From the NCBI RefSeq assembly GCF_016086655.4, contig NC_052134.2:3782001-3846000 (forward strand): a DNA stretch of 64,000 bases, given 5' to 3'. The translations under genes were made by a program, and so were the position numbers. Source of the DNA: Lepeophtheirus salmonis (lineage: Eukaryota; Arthropoda; Copepoda; Siphonostomatoida; Caligidae). Below are positions 46,081 through 58,734 of this stretch, piece after piece. Below the pieces are notes generated by a model. The model saw nothing but the letters and a program-made list of their open reading frames with translations. It searched no databases and was not told where the DNA came from. The first letter of the stretch is position 1. Each line of letters opens with the position of its first letter.

Positions 46081-48084
46081 CTGAAAAGAATGAATAAAAA
46101 TAAATAATTAATAATTGAAGTGTATCCTATTAACACAAAAGAGAGCTAGGAGGATTAATCTGGATTAGATATATATTCTTTAACAAATTATTCTCCCTCT
46201 TTATTTCTAAATCATGATGATAAATCGTAGTAAAAATTCAATTAAATAATTCGAACAGATAGATTTTATTTGAAAGACCATATTGGAGCCAAATAAAAAT
46301 ATTATAAACTAAGAAAAAACGTTATACTATGGTAAACATTCTTATATTATTGCAACTGGTCAAAATAAAGGTCATAACTAACTGAAATGAAGGAATACAA
46401 TATTAAGTTTAGTTTATATTTATAAAGTTCAAAAATAAATTGGGAAAATGTGATTTTTTTTTGATTTTTTGTTCAATAATCCTTTTGAGCTAATGCACCA
46501 GCATAAAATACATTTCTTCTGCTCTTTCATTAGTTTATTTAAATGCATTTATATATTATGGATCTGTCTTTTGGTCCTATGTTAATTAACCATTAATGAT
46601 CAGTTATTCAAAGTTGCTTTTACTTAGAATATATATATAAATAGAAAAAAAAAAGATTTATAACTTTTCATTTCTATGAATGTATTAGCTTGTCTTGTCT
46701 TAAGTAATGATCGTTATTCAGATAAGAGCTAATGGAGATTTGATTAATGAGTAAGACCGAGAGAAAGAGAGGGATAATAATAATAATAAAAAAAACAAGA
46801 TAAGAAAGAAACGGAAAAGCTTTCATTTAAATTTTTTGAATCCCTCATGACTCACTCTTTTATTATTATTTTTTTTTGGGCTAGTTTCTTTCTGCAATTT
46901 TTGGAGTGAATAACTTTTTTTTTTGTTTCTTTGAAAGAGGATTTCAAAGCAATGGATTTCTTCACCTTTTGTTTTTGCTCATTTTAAAAGACAATTATAA
47001 AAGAACCACATACAAACAATAAGAAAATAAATGGGTATTTGAATACCATCTACATTGCATAATAGCTCATATGTCTTCGTTTTCTTCCTTAGACATAGTT
47101 AGTTAGTATGAGAAGGAAAATAAAAACATCCCTTTTTCCTAGTGTACATTGGTTTTTGAAGTACAAAAATGGATTTAAAAAATCACATTTTTTTAACATG
47201 ATTTCATGGAAAGTGGACCAGATCAGTTGAAATGTATTACATGAAATCATTGCTTAAATCAAAATAAAATTACAACTAAACCCCATTTTACAAAAAAAAA
47301 AACTCTTGCCAGATTGCGTTACAATTCCAAATATTCCAAATCAAAAAGCTAGTCCATTCCGTTAATAGTTTCGATATATAACTTCATAAGGGGGATGATG
47401 TCTGTAAGCTTGGAGCCTTTCGGAGTCCTTTTTGTATTTATAATTGGTTACCTTGGTTTATTTTGGTAATAATGGGTTAATCTCGTCTTCTGACTTTACA
47501 AAATAGCGTCTTAAATAACCAGGAAACTTCGATGATCTCCTCATAAACCATCATCTGCATTGCAAAATCAAGATACTTAAAATTGGGTAAATCCCACTGG
47601 ATTTTGTCTCAAAAGTGATTAAAATAGAATTATTCTTGACCACCCTATAGTTCTTCCTCTACCTACTTATGATATTTATCTTTCAAACAAGTGAGTCCAT
47701 CGTTTATTACTCTATTGCATATTGATTGAACTTTAACGTCACTTATCCTTTTTTATTTATTTATAATTATATCTCTATAAAGAGAATATCACAAAATAGA
47801 TAAATTGTAGTATATTTATTATAATATTTACACTTTCATTTAGTAACAGACTATGTAATTGATATTATTATTATTGGATTATACCATTAGCTTGTTTGCT
47901 CAAATTTATTGGAGTATTTTCTGTATATGAGATGGGCTATATGACACAAAATCATATGACTTTAGTTACTACCAACCTTCAAATGATACATGTAAAAGTG
48001 TGTTAGGTGCTGGACAATTACTTTGCCAGATAGTATCAGTAAAGAAACTTTTATTATTGGTAAAAAAATTGAAGGAACAAAAGT
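46081..48084. other. Non-coding stretch with a piece of repeat B
   Basis: 46,240-46,350 carries gattttatttgaaagacca, then tattggagccaaat and ataaact, matching the 3-prime part of repeat B. 47,390-47,660 is somewhat GC-richer and ends attcttgaccaccctata. It may be a transposon tail but has no partner here. Confidence 0.4.
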
Positions 48085-48993
48085 TCCGTTGTTATTGAAA
48101 CAATGCTTTTTGGTTAAAAAAATAACACTGCGATAGCCAAGACTTGGCTTGATCATCATTATTCAGACTCTGAATCAGGGAAATCAGCTGTTGCAAAATG
48201 ATTTGCTAAATTTAAATGAGGCAACGTGTGCTTAGAAGACGATCACTTAATGGACCTTTGAAAGAGGCAGCAACTGACGAAAACATCAAAAATGTTCAAC
48301 AAAATAATTTTGAATGATCGTAAAGTGAAGTTGATTTCTATTCATTTGTGACTTTGGATAAAACATGGCTCCTCCACTCCATTATAGAGTCCAATCAATA
48401 GTCAGGCGAATGAATTGCACACGCACGATGCCCCAAATTCAAGGCATGGAAATACGTAGCTATACGTGGCTAGTATGGTTTTGGCGTCAGTATTCTGATA
48501 TGCACACGGATTACTTATAAAAGGGAAAGACTGTCAACTACCAAAATTACATAACATTGTCAGAGCGTGTAAAGGATGAAATCACGAAAAACGACTCATT
48601 TGAAGAAGAAGATAATTCTGTTTCATTGAGATAATACATCAAGTCACACATAACAGAAAACAATGACGAAATTGCACGCAGTATGCTAGAAATTGCTACA
48701 GCATCCACCGTATTCTCTAGATCTGGCCCCCAGTGACTTTTTCATATATGCAGACCTCAAAAGAAAACTATATGTAAAGAAATTCTTAGGTTATTACGAG
48801 GTAATCACCGAAACTGAGGCCTATTTTGAGATCAAAGAGAAATCGTACTATAAAAATGGCATTGGAATGTTATATGACCACTACAATCTTAGTATCACCC
48901 TCGAAGGTAACTACAATGAATAAACAAATCGAAATTTGCAGTATAAATGTGTTTTACTATGTTGGTCTACGAACTTTTCAGCAGACTTGTTAC
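48085..48993 (+). pseudogene. Irritans-like mariner transposase relic with internal deletion
   Basis: Plus strand. The N-terminal block reads AKTWLDHHYSDSESGKSAVA with FAKFK (48,140-48,215), then ATDENIKNVQQ and ILNDRKVKLI. A jump follows to FVTLDKTWL, where the first catalytic Asp (48,357-48,359) is kept but the usual Glu after it is Lys. The block between, about 80 residues in the family, is deleted. FH, stop, DNTSSHIT keeps the second Asp (48,630-48,632). PPYSLDLAPSDFFIYADLKR keeps the third (48,720-48,722), and the C-terminus ends ITLEGNYNE at 48,919. The right end at 48,970-48,993 resembles an irritans-mariner terminal repeat (reverse complement aacaagtctgctgaaaagtt). The left end was not found. 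Confidence 0.8.
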
Positions 48994-49689
48994 ATATATG
49001 TATGCAATACATATATATTATCAAAATGCATTTACATGTATGTATCTTGGTGGAACGAATCGACCTTTATAATAAATTATAAACGAGAAAACAGAGGAAG
49101 TTAGTATGTCTAACTATTGATGCATGTTACAAGTTAACTCATCTTTTATTTTCTGAATGGATAATTTTTGCAGCAGAATTCATCCTCAAGTGGAATGAAA
49201 GAAATATATTTTTGTGTATATAAGTGCTTTCTAATTTTTGTACTCCTTACAAAAATCAGCGCTTTTTTTAATTATAATGTATAATACTATTGCAAAAAAA
49301 AAAATTGTGACAAAAAATTACCGTTGTGTTATATAAAAACATGCATTTTTCTATATAATATATAAATTTAGACCTGTATTGAATTAACTATCACATCCCG
49401 ATTTGATGACATGATACGTTTTCATACAGACAAACCTTTTTCTAATGCACCTTCTGTCTATACAAACTAGCGTAAATTACGTATACTAAGTAGAAGTTGA
49501 CGTTTTGAAAGAACTTATGGAATTATGAAACCTCTTCAATGAAAGCATAAGTTTTTTTTTCATAACCAGAATTTATTTCCAAGATTTTGAAATACTGGAA
49601 ACATATTACAGTAATAAAAAACATAAAACACAAACAAACACTCATTAAAATCTTTGAGATCTAAGCTTAGTTGTATTTAAAATGCTAAT
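48994..49689. other. Non-coding AT-rich stretch
   Basis: Nothing recognised. Confidence 0.35.
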
Positions 49690-50640
49690 ATAGCTTCTTA
49701 AAATATTTATCAGGCCACCGTCAAGTTTAAAGTTGGATGCTTTCACGATATCCTGATACCTCCAGTGTTCCTCTCACTACTCGATGTGTGACCTATTTCT
49801 CAGTTGGAGTAAGGTGATGATTTGCTTATACAACTCTGAGGAGTGGAGACATCAACGCTCCTAAGATTTAATACCAATTTTACCATATTCAATGACGACT
49901 GCAACCATCATCTTCGAATCGATTTGACACTCATTGCTTTTACCTGACTCCTGAATGAGATATCATTTAAACAAGGTAGTCTGAAAGGGTTTTTCCTTTG
50001 TAACCACGTAAGCCTTTTAATAGTCAATATAGCAAGAAGATTTTGATGCAATCCCTCCAGGTCTCTACGAACTTCCATACCATTTCTCAGAAGTGAAGGA
50101 TTCACCTCTGTAAATACATCAGCTAGAAGTTCATTTAGGCCTTAAGATAGTTCAAGCAATCGGAACGTTATTTTTGTATTAGTGGTAAGTTTATTTATAT
50201 ATATAATAAACGGAACTTAGTTTTTAAAAAAACCAACTTCGTGCCTTTGATGACAGTTCTTTCATTTAAGGTATTATATGACACAGTGGTTCCATAAGTC
50301 CTTTCTTTTTAAGCATTTCACCGACCCCTCGGCTAATATAGCTTTCCATATATCTCGAAAACTAATAATTCCTAGACCTCCCAACTTCTTTGAAGACATT
50401 ATTATCTTAATCGAGATGTTACATTATGTGCTTAGATCAAGGAATCTGAGAAGAATTTTGTCCACCTCCTTTCCCAAATTTTCATCGAATTCAGTTAGAC
50501 GCATTATATGTAGGCATTTAGAAATCACGAAGGAGTTCCATAGATCAATTCGATCCCATCTATAAAATCCAAGCTTCTTTATGAAACTAGTAGGTTGATA
50601 TATAGTTTGGATAGAATTGCTCTCTTGTTGCAACTCATGA
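49690..50640 (-). pseudogene. LINE relic: region after the reverse-transcriptase palm
   Basis: Minus strand. NSFVISKCLHIMRLTEFDEN with LGKEVDKILLRFL is the thumb-like stretch of L1/Tx1- or I-type LINEs. IIMSSKKLGGLGIISFRDIW matches the conserved P--GGLG-P-----Y motif, followed by AILAEGSVKCLKRKDLWNH. After stops the frame continues with NGMEVRRDLEGLHQNLLAIL to about 49,908. Stops and frameshifts make it dead. The palm (YADD) is not present here, and the hAT-like insertion at 50,732 lies just upstream in the sense of this fragment. The clade call is tentative. Confidence 0.6.
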
Positions 50641-50723
50641 CGTCTTCAGTAAAGGCTTAGTGATTATAATTTGGAAAAGAACCACAGGCTTAAACAACTC
50701 CACCAAGTGGGAATTTATGGTAA

Positions 50724-50731
50724 CTCTAAAT
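50724..50731 (+). repeat. 8-bp target-site duplication, left
   Basis: CTCTAAAT immediately before the CAGTTGTTCTCAA end. Identical to 51,549-51,556. Confidence 0.85.
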
Positions 50732-51548
50732 CAGTTGTTCTCAAACTTTTTTACAGTTTTTTTTACGTCAAGTACCACAATTCTAACCAAACTTAATATC
50801 CAGCTTGCCGCCGTTATTACAGCTGTACATGAGCAGATCGGACGTTGTTTATTGTTTTGGTAAATAGTCAGAAGTACTTGGCATCAGTTGAAAAAAATGG
50901 CATCGATCAACGAAGTATTTATTCACAATCGTGTAAAAGGCAGAGTGTTCCTGTTGCAATCTGCGCCGGACGAGACAATGTTAATTTTACAAACTTCTTA
51001 AACCCGGAGTGGTCCTTTTTCTGGAAAGGCAGGAATGAGCTGGGATGCCATTCATTTCGCAATAAGACTCTGATTCATACTACACTGCATAGAAACGTTG
51101 ACAAAGTTGTCATTATTATTATTTTGTTAGACACAGTGTTGGGCCTCCAAGCTCACCAGACTTCAAATTCACGCACTTCTTTAAATGGGACAAAATTGAG
51201 TGACTCACAGACAGATCCACTTGTAACAGAAAATCAGACTGATCTCCAGGATCCGTTAGGAAATCCGGAATCTACCAAAGGAGACAGTCATCAAGACTTC
51301 CTCCTGTTTCTGACGTCGAGTTGTGGCCTTTATTTACGCCAAAGAAGATTTGTTTAAAATTCTGCTTTCATTAAGCATTGGTTTTTATTAAAAATGAATG
51401 ATTAACTTAGAAGAAAATCCATTTAAAAAAACGTGTGGTTGTTAAATAAAGGTGGCACCTTGTAAAATAGTGGAGGATTCACTAACTTATAACTTTCCTC
51501 CTTGCACTACTAGAGGAAGATTACCTATCACAAGCTTGAGAACTACTA
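50732..51548 (+). mobile_element. hAT-like element with perfect 8-bp duplication (817 bp)
   Basis: The left end CAGTTGTTCTCAA and right end TTGAGAACTACTA are inverted copies (11 of 13 positions) of the typical hAT form CAGTGGTTCTCAA. They are bracketed by identical 8-bp CTCTAAAT, the duplication length characteristic of hAT. Subterminal sequence (aagtaccacaattc on the left, ggtggcacctt on the right) also has the look of a hAT MITE. It encodes no hAT transposase. Most of its interior is a Tc1/mariner-type relic, so it is a non-autonomous hAT element carrying, or invaded by, another element. Confidence 0.8.
50890..51357 (+). pseudogene. MASINEVF-family Tc1/mariner relic inside the hAT-like element
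   Basis: It starts ATGGCATCGATCAACGAAGT at 50,890. The first 120 nt nearly match the relic at 43,947 (minus). Thereafter similarity persists at DNA level through gcaatctgcgccggacgaga (compare gcaatccgcatcggacaggg) and aaacttctta, and at the 3-prime end through ctttatttacgccaa (compare ttatttacaccaa). The 170-codon open frame at 50,845-51,357 is a shifted frame, not the original reading frame. The catalytic middle is degraded. Confidence 0.7.
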
Positions 51549-51556
51549 CTCTAAAT
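51549..51556 (+). repeat. 8-bp target-site duplication, right
   Basis: CTCTAAAT immediately after TTGAGAACTACTA. Identical to 50,724-50,731. Confidence 0.85.
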
Positions 51557-53479
51557 AAAAATTTCAATACTGAAAGATTATTCTTTCTCTATAAGTTGCA
51601 GTATTTCCTAAATGTACCTATTCCCAATGCTCAATCAATAAGAAATCTAAAAAATGTACTAGATCAGAGCTAAAATATTATCCAACAGTAGTCAGTTATA
51701 AAAATGGCTAAGAGTGTCAATGTTGGAGTACTTTGTGTTAAGATTTGAAGGGAATTATTTGAGGGTTGATCATAATAAGAGTATATTGATAAAAATGCTG
51801 ACGTACACGTTGTTTTTATGATTAGTACAATGATATTCAAATTCATAAGAGGTTGAGTTTAAATAAGAGTTTTAAGAAAATCAAATTATTTAGGTTGACC
51901 TTTTTTTCTCTGTAGTAAATAAATACAATATTGAAGTGGCTGACTACATTAATTTATATATTTTTCGCATTGTGTTACTATGAACAAACAATGTTAGTCT
52001 TATTTTTTTCAAATAATAACATAAGTTATTTGGTATGCATGCGTTTTTGTTTTATTTTAAATTTCGTGTGTGAAACACATAAGATTCGTATTTGGGTCAT
52101 TCCATGTAAAACTTTTTTATACATCTAGCAATTATTTTATGTTTAATGTTTTTTTTATTTCCGTTTAACATAAAAGAACAATAAAAATTAAACAAAAAGT
52201 TTTTGCTTAAAAAACACACAAACAAATTAATCGTTAGTTATTTAAACAATAATTTGTACATATTTATATAAAAACTAATACTAAAATATTTTTTCAAAGT
52301 TGTAACAAAGTTGATTGATTTATATTAAAAATCATTATTTAATTTAAAAATATATTTGGATATGTTTTGCAGTGCACAAAAAAAATCTAATAAAAATTAT
52401 GGTTGCTATACTACTGATTTACTTAATTTTATGTACAATTTTAACCAATAAAAAATATGATATATTGGTTAAAATTAATTTTACTTTTTAAGGAGAATTT
52501 TATGATCAAATGATTTCATCTTTTTTTAAATCTCATAACTATTTCGAAATATATTGATATTTGCAAAAAAAATTAATAGTACCATTATAGAAGAAAAAAT
52601 TAGTTAATCAAATTTGAACATAAATTTTCAATTTATTTTTAAAAGGTTTCATTTGAGGTTAAGTTTCGAGTATTATAAATCAATCAAACAAATGTTTTTT
52701 ATTTATTTTTATACTTAAGTTGGATTCAAAATGAATAAATGCTTAAATATACTTGATACAAAACTTAAGGATAATATCAGATAGTAATATTTACTATTAA
52801 AAATTTAGATTAGTCTTTTCTGAATAAAACACATGAAATGGATAATTCAACATATATTTCGATCTGTAGCATTTTATTAAAAAAACAATTATGTTTACAT
52901 GATTATTATCTGACAATATCTTCATAAGTAATTATTTACTTATCTTCAAATCATAGATTTTTCCTTTTGCTGTCAATGAAGATTTTATTGAGTTCATAAT
53001 AGATAGTATTTAACCATTTTGATCCATTTTGAAATGAAATCAAATGTATTGAAAAAAAAAACCGACTAAAATTTGGATTTAATTATGATGTTATTTAAAA
53101 CATACATATAATTAAGAAACACAAAAATATGATTGGTTTTATTAATATTTTGTAAATAAACGCTACAAATGGGGGTTTTAAAGAAGAAGATGTTAAAAAA
53201 TACGGTACAAGTTCAAAAAAGTTTTTAAAAAATGTCGGTTAAAAAAAAATGATAATAAATAGCAAAAAGTATTTGGTGCAGACGTCTTTTTTGTGCTGTG
53301 TAAATTAAATTCGGATTTATTGAGTTCAAGGCGTATTTTTGCCTTTTTATACGTGTAAAAAGTTTTTAAGTGCTGGAAGTCCCTTTTTCTGCCGTTATTT
53401 TTGAAATACAGTGTATTGGAAGTCAGTTTCTGAGAGTCGAAGATTGTCTCCTGAGATCCCTAGGATAAAGCAAGTCATT
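51557..53479. other. Non-coding, very AT-rich stretch
   Basis: 51,557-51,690 may continue the LINE relic interrupted by the hAT-like element. A perfect 14-bp hairpin (aattttaaccaata and tattggttaaaatt, 12-nt loop) lies at 52,437-52,476. No gene seen. Confidence 0.4.
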
Positions 53480-54670
53480 GTTACTGATTGTTCTTCTTCT
53501 CATTGGGAGGGTGTTTATATTTTATTATAAACTTTTATAACAATTTGGTAATAGCTTTAATTTTATATAAGGCTACATCAAGTCCACAACTAGCTGAAAA
53601 AGCTATTTTAGAAGAAGACGAATGGCTTAATTGTTTGTTTTATACGAACTATATCGATGCCATGAAAAGACTTAAATCCCATATAGGTGGTGGAGTAGCC
53701 CAACTATCTCGTATTGTCCCGAAAGTTTACTCAAGAAATCTAGCAGTACAATAGAGAAGAAGTATAATGGGCCGAGAACTGTACATTTGGCTTATGATGG
53801 GGACCAATCTGACCAACAAAATTACATCTTTGATATCTCCAGTTTGGGGCTCAGCCAAGGGAATAATTTGGATTCTCACCCCTGCATTTAGAAATGACTC
53901 AACCATTGATATGACTCGGCAAAATATAAATAAAAAGCTCTTTTTTAGAAATTTAAAGGACCCCCCCCAATTTTAGAAGAACGCGCAATCACACGAGATA
54001 TTTTAACAGTTTATAATTTAAATTTGGAAAATTTGCTCAACGGTGGTAGAATAAGATTTCCACTTGTTAATTCTTCAAAATATTATTCAATGCCTTGCCC
54101 GTGGCACGTTAAGATGGTGTCCCTAAATTTTGATGCAGCTGTGAATGGACTTTGGGAGCTGCATAGTAAGCGTTTAGGCCTCCCTATGGGTTGGAAAAGA
54201 AAAATAGTGTCTTCCCTGAGTGGAATAAGTGATAATAAAAAGTTTAGCGTGCAGTTACAAATCTCCACAGATTGTATTAAATACATATACTAGGCCCTGC
54301 AAGGACTGTGGAAAAATATATAATAACACACTTCATGCGTTTGTGGACTGCCTTGCAATCTGTATCCTAAAATATTTTTTATCTATAAATCTAAAAGGGC
54401 TGACGAATGGGGAAGATAAATATGTTAAATGTCTTGTTCTTTTTGGAAATTCAAAGAAGAAGGGTGGAACTTCTGAGGTAACAAGGGCTCTGGACTTTGC
54501 AATACTTAATTGTAAAGCCCTCATCGCTCAGCCGACCAACAAACTATCAGCCTATTCGGGGAGATGAGTTGAGAGGTATCATCTTGGCAGCTTCAGCCCG
54601 CTATGTCTTTTTTAAAGATGGATATTTAGAATATCAGTTGAAATTCTACCTCGGAGCATTAAGTATAAAC
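53480..54670 (+). pseudogene. LINE C-terminal relic with a CCHC finger
   Basis: Plus strand. SSPQLAEKAILEEDEWLNCL with KRLKSHIGGGVAQLSRIVPK (53,577-53,752) is followed by WGSAKGIIWILTPAFRNDST. A frame at 54,024-54,293 then gives CPWHVKMVSLNFDAAVNGLW. In a further frame RPCKDCGKIYNNTLHAFVDC forms C-x2-C-x8-H-x4-C (first Cys codon 54,298-54,300), the zinc-knuckle arrangement found near the C-terminus of several LINE clades. Residual sequence continues to the TAAACTAA region at about 54,670. Frames change at least three times. The link between the pieces is inferred from order and strand, and an R2/NeSL-like or L1-like origin cannot be separated by eye. Confidence 0.5.
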
Positions 54671-56764
54671 TAAAATGTTTATTAATGTACTCTTTACGCA
54701 ATTGCTCCGGTTTATTTATATATGTATGTTCTATATAATATAAAAACCAAATAAATAATGTTGAAATAAATAAATATTTTTTGCTTAAAAAAATCGTCAA
54801 CAAACAAAATATGGAAATTCATTATTAAAAAACAAAACAAAAAAGGCTTAGTCATTTAATCAAAAAATATACATTCTTATTTTATTCAACTAACAAAAAA
54901 GGTCATGTATGAAAAAGAAAAGGATCTTTGCCTTAGGTCCCACTCAAGGTAAATCAGGCTCATTTGACGCAGTTATTAAATCAAATTGTTGGTCTTAGTT
55001 CCCTATTAGTTCCAACCAACCATAATTTTTTTACTTTGTTTGTGCCTCTAGGCATTAAATGAAGAATGTTTTTTCTTATTTCCTCCGTCTAATATTATAT
55101 TCTACATACATGTTATAAATATATATAAACACAGTATAGAATACCAATGGACACATTAAAAGGTTATACACATATTTACCAAACTTTAACATTTAACGGA
55201 ATAACTAACCTGATATAAATTCCGATACTTACAAAGAATAAAGGTTCATTAATTCAAACTTTTGCCCGAAAAGATAATTTCAATGTTGCTTTTCCAATAA
55301 GTAAAAATCAGGAAACAAAGGATTATTCAATCTATTATGGCGCAATTTCTTTGTTCTTTCGGACAAAAGTAGGTTAATCCATATTTTTGAATGTAACCGT
55401 TATTATTTTGATTTATGTTTTGCTTCGGAAGATTCCTCGTAATAAAAAGTTTTTTTGCAATGAAGAAATGAAAAGATACCGAAGAGTAAATATGGGTACA
55501 AATATAAGGCAAGGTGGTATAAAAATTAAAAATAAATTGTCTGTTTTTTAAAAGTTGTAGGTAAATAGTGTTTGTTTGGAGTAATAACTATCATGTTTGA
55601 CTAATTGAGTATTGAATTGAGTCGAGTTTGGGATTTTGGAGCACTGAGTCAAGTCAAGTTCGACTAAAAAAGAAATGGCAAAGAAAAATAATTTTTCATT
55701 GAACCGAAAAAAATCTGAGTACAACAATGTCGTTAGTTTGACTATCCCAATCTAAACGTCAATTATTTATTCAATAATGTAGTAAAATTAAAAAAATATT
55801 TATTAGCATAATTAAAAATTACTTCAAAATTACTTATTATAACAAAAACTGGCAAATTTACCAAAACTTTTTAATATACACAATGGTAATTAATTTTTGA
55901 TTTATATTATATTTATATTAGTAATAATTGTTTTGAAATAAATAATTATATTGGAGGGAAAAGGGAATGGTCAAATTATTCAATCAACAATTACTACTTG
56001 TCAATAAACCCACAGAGGAAGAAGACATTTGAATATTTGCCTACCAAATAAATCCGGGTGGGTAATTACGACCCGTGAGCTACACATGGGACGCCAAAAA
56101 CTAATATGAAGTCTTATACACAGAAATTAGGTGAAGTTTATGCATTCAGTTACTTTAATATCAAAATTAACAAACATGTATCAATTTTTAATGTATCTCT
56201 CAAACTTTTCTACTACAAAGTATAAGATTTGAAATTATAAATTAGTTCAATATGTTATTATACATATTAAAAAAATATAATGCTATTTTAAAAGTTTATT
56301 AACAAAAATTTGCAAATATTTTTTGACAAGATTACCAATGGTGCCGCGAAAAGATCCTATTCTAAATTTCAGATTGATCGGTGCGCCTGTTTCGGGGGTT
56401 ATGTGATACATATAGGCACAGTTTGTATTCATGCAGAGATTACTATGAAACTAAAATGTATCAAGAACATGAGTGAGTATTTGAAGTTTTAATACATTGA
56501 GTTCCATCAAGTTTTTCAGATAATTTTTTGAGCAAGTTTGAGTAATTGACAGAAATTTTTTTACCTTAGTTATGCCAAATGGTTTTTAAGCTCTAGTGAT
56601 ACTCAAATCTAATATTTGCTATAAATAATTTTTACTAGAGTTGTAAATCTTATGAATGCTTAAGTTTTCTGTCTTTGTCGTTGTTGTTGGCAACCGTTGT
56701 TTATTTTCTAAAGCTGAGCTGTCATTATCGTATCAGTGTTGGAGAGAGAACATCCAAGTATTAA
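54671..56764. other. Non-coding stretch
   Basis: 55,600-55,680 has repeated gagtcgagt- and gagtcaagtcaag-type words. 56,330-56,490 is GC-richer with a 60-codon open frame (MQIFFDKITNGAAKRSYSKF) that I do not recognise and do not call as a gene. Confidence 0.35.
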
Positions 56765-57010
56765 GTTTGTATTGTGTGTATGCTCCTGAATAACAGAAAG
56801 TAACGCTTATAATTTCTTGAGGAGTTATACGTGTGGGTATTAGTGTTGAACTTAGGCAGGAATTACTCCATTTTCTATCCTGAATTCTACTAAATGTCCT
56901 TCCTAGATAAAAAGTGGATTTTGTATACTCTTCCTCTCACAGCTTCTTGCAGATGATCTAAAGCTGTAAAACAAAGCAATGAAACGCGACAGTTAGCTTG
57001 AATTGATTCC
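56765..57010 (+). repeat. Repeat A, copy 8
   Basis: tatgctcctgaataacagaa, agtaacgcttataatttctt and ggcaggaattactcca, then cttcctctcacagcttctt with gcagatgatctaa. Confidence 0.65.
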
Positions 57011-57644
57011 TATTCGTACTGATATCTTCTTTTTTATATGCTGTTTCTGTTTTTTAAAAATCAAATGACGTCACTCTATCAAATTTTGTCATTTTTCTTC
57101 ATGATGTATGCAACTTTTCCTTTCTATCATATAGTTCCCCCTTGTGAATTCAGTGAAAATTGTGATTTCATGGAAACTGCGTAGTTAGTTATAGATAAAG
57201 CTGAGCAAAATGTATGGATAATTAATTATTTTGAAATTAGAGAAGAAAATACGGTTCTTGCATGTGCTCTTTCTTTTTTTCTTCATTATTTTCCAAATCA
57301 TTGTTGTGATAACATCTCCCTCTAATCAAGAATCTTTCGTTTGCCACGTCTACCTTTGTGCAATATAATTAATATTATTAATGAAATACCTAAAAAAAAA
57401 AAAATTAAACAGTATTTACAATAACTCTCCTCTACTCTTATTTAAATATAGAAGATTCTCATTTCTAGAGTAGAAACATAACAATGTCAATATTCCAAAA
57501 TCATTCTATAATAGGCAGCAGCAGATTAAAAAAAACAACAACTTTAAACAATAGTACCATATGTCTCACTCTCTTCTTCTCCTTGCACTCCCTTAAATAA
57601 ATGATAGAGTTATATTCAAGTATACTCGACGTCCCTTGTGGCAG
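57011..57644. other. Non-coding AT-rich stretch
   Basis: Nothing recognised. Confidence 0.35.
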
Positions 57645-57840
57645 GGGGTTGTTGCTACGAGTACGAACACTACTTTGTACAAATACTAATCATATCTTTG
57701 AACTGATCTAATAAAATGACAACTAAGCTGGTATCCATTAAAACATTCTTCAAATTGTAAGGATTGTCTTTTTAATTTTCGGTTTATTTTCTTTGCAAAT
57801 ACCAAAAATGCTTACGATTTTCGTCCCTAGTTGATACTTT
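57645..57840 (+). repeat. Repeat A, copy 9 (3-prime part)
   Basis: aactgatctaataaaatgac, aactaagc and acattcttcaaattgtaagg, then ttttaattttcggtttattt. Confidence 0.6.
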
Positions 57841-58194
57841 GTCAAAAGAACATTAAAAAACTAAGTGACATAACGTGCCGAGTAAAAATAAGCTTTATGA
57901 ATAAATCCTTGACCAAGCTGTGACCATTGGATAAATGAAGTAATCAAATGTTACAATACATATGTATTATATTGAGAAACATATGTAATATAATATATTC
58001 CTTCTTCAGCCACCATTCATTCAAAGACTTAGATATGTATACGTATGTTCACATATTTTGTCATTTTTTAATACTTTTTAGACATGCAATTTCATTTTAC
58101 TTGCAAAAATATTGTTAAAAAAATACATAAGTATACCTTTCATATATTTGCAATGTTATTGTTATTTTATATCCAAGGAGAAGGACTGAAGGTC

Positions 58195-58520
58195 ATATGT
58201 GTACATTTATATAGATGTAGGTAGATGTATGGGCTGTCAACACAAATGCAAGCTAGAGTAATACACCCAAAGTTGAGTCTTGCGAACATTTGTGTTTGTT
58301 GATTAATTACCGTCAATTTAAATCAATCAGTTATACGGATTAATCCTTTGAATGCGCTGCAAATTGCAAATAAAGTAGTTAAATTCATTGTCACAATAAA
58401 ATGATTGGAAATGGATATATTGTCTTTGAACGACAATATCTGGGTCAAATTAAGTCTCATATATACAATGAAGGCTCCAAACTATAGTTAACGTTCTTGG
58501 GTATCTTATGCCATTCCAGG
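58195..58520 (+). repeat. Repeat B, copy 2
   Basis: Direct match to 7,026-7,345: cacaaatgcaagctagagta, aatcctttgaatgcgctgca, aaattcattgtcacaat, and tgggtcaaatt with ggctccaaactata. Confidence 0.6.
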
Positions 58521-58734
58521 AATAGGAATATGAACCTATGATGAACCAAATGTGAAATATTAGGCTGTATGTACATATTAAGTAAAAAAAATAAAATAAT
58601 TGGACCTTTCTTTTTGTTTAACATTGTTCTTGTCTTGATTTACCACACATGTAAATGTTCTATACAAATTAAAATGTTATGGAGTGTTGTAATCTGTATC
58701 AACATATTATATAACTTGCAATTTGTACGTCTCA

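Noticed and set aside
50845..51357. 170-codon plus-strand open frame taken as a gene
   Set aside because: It is a shifted frame over a Tc1/mariner relic. The true frame starts at 50,890 and is broken.
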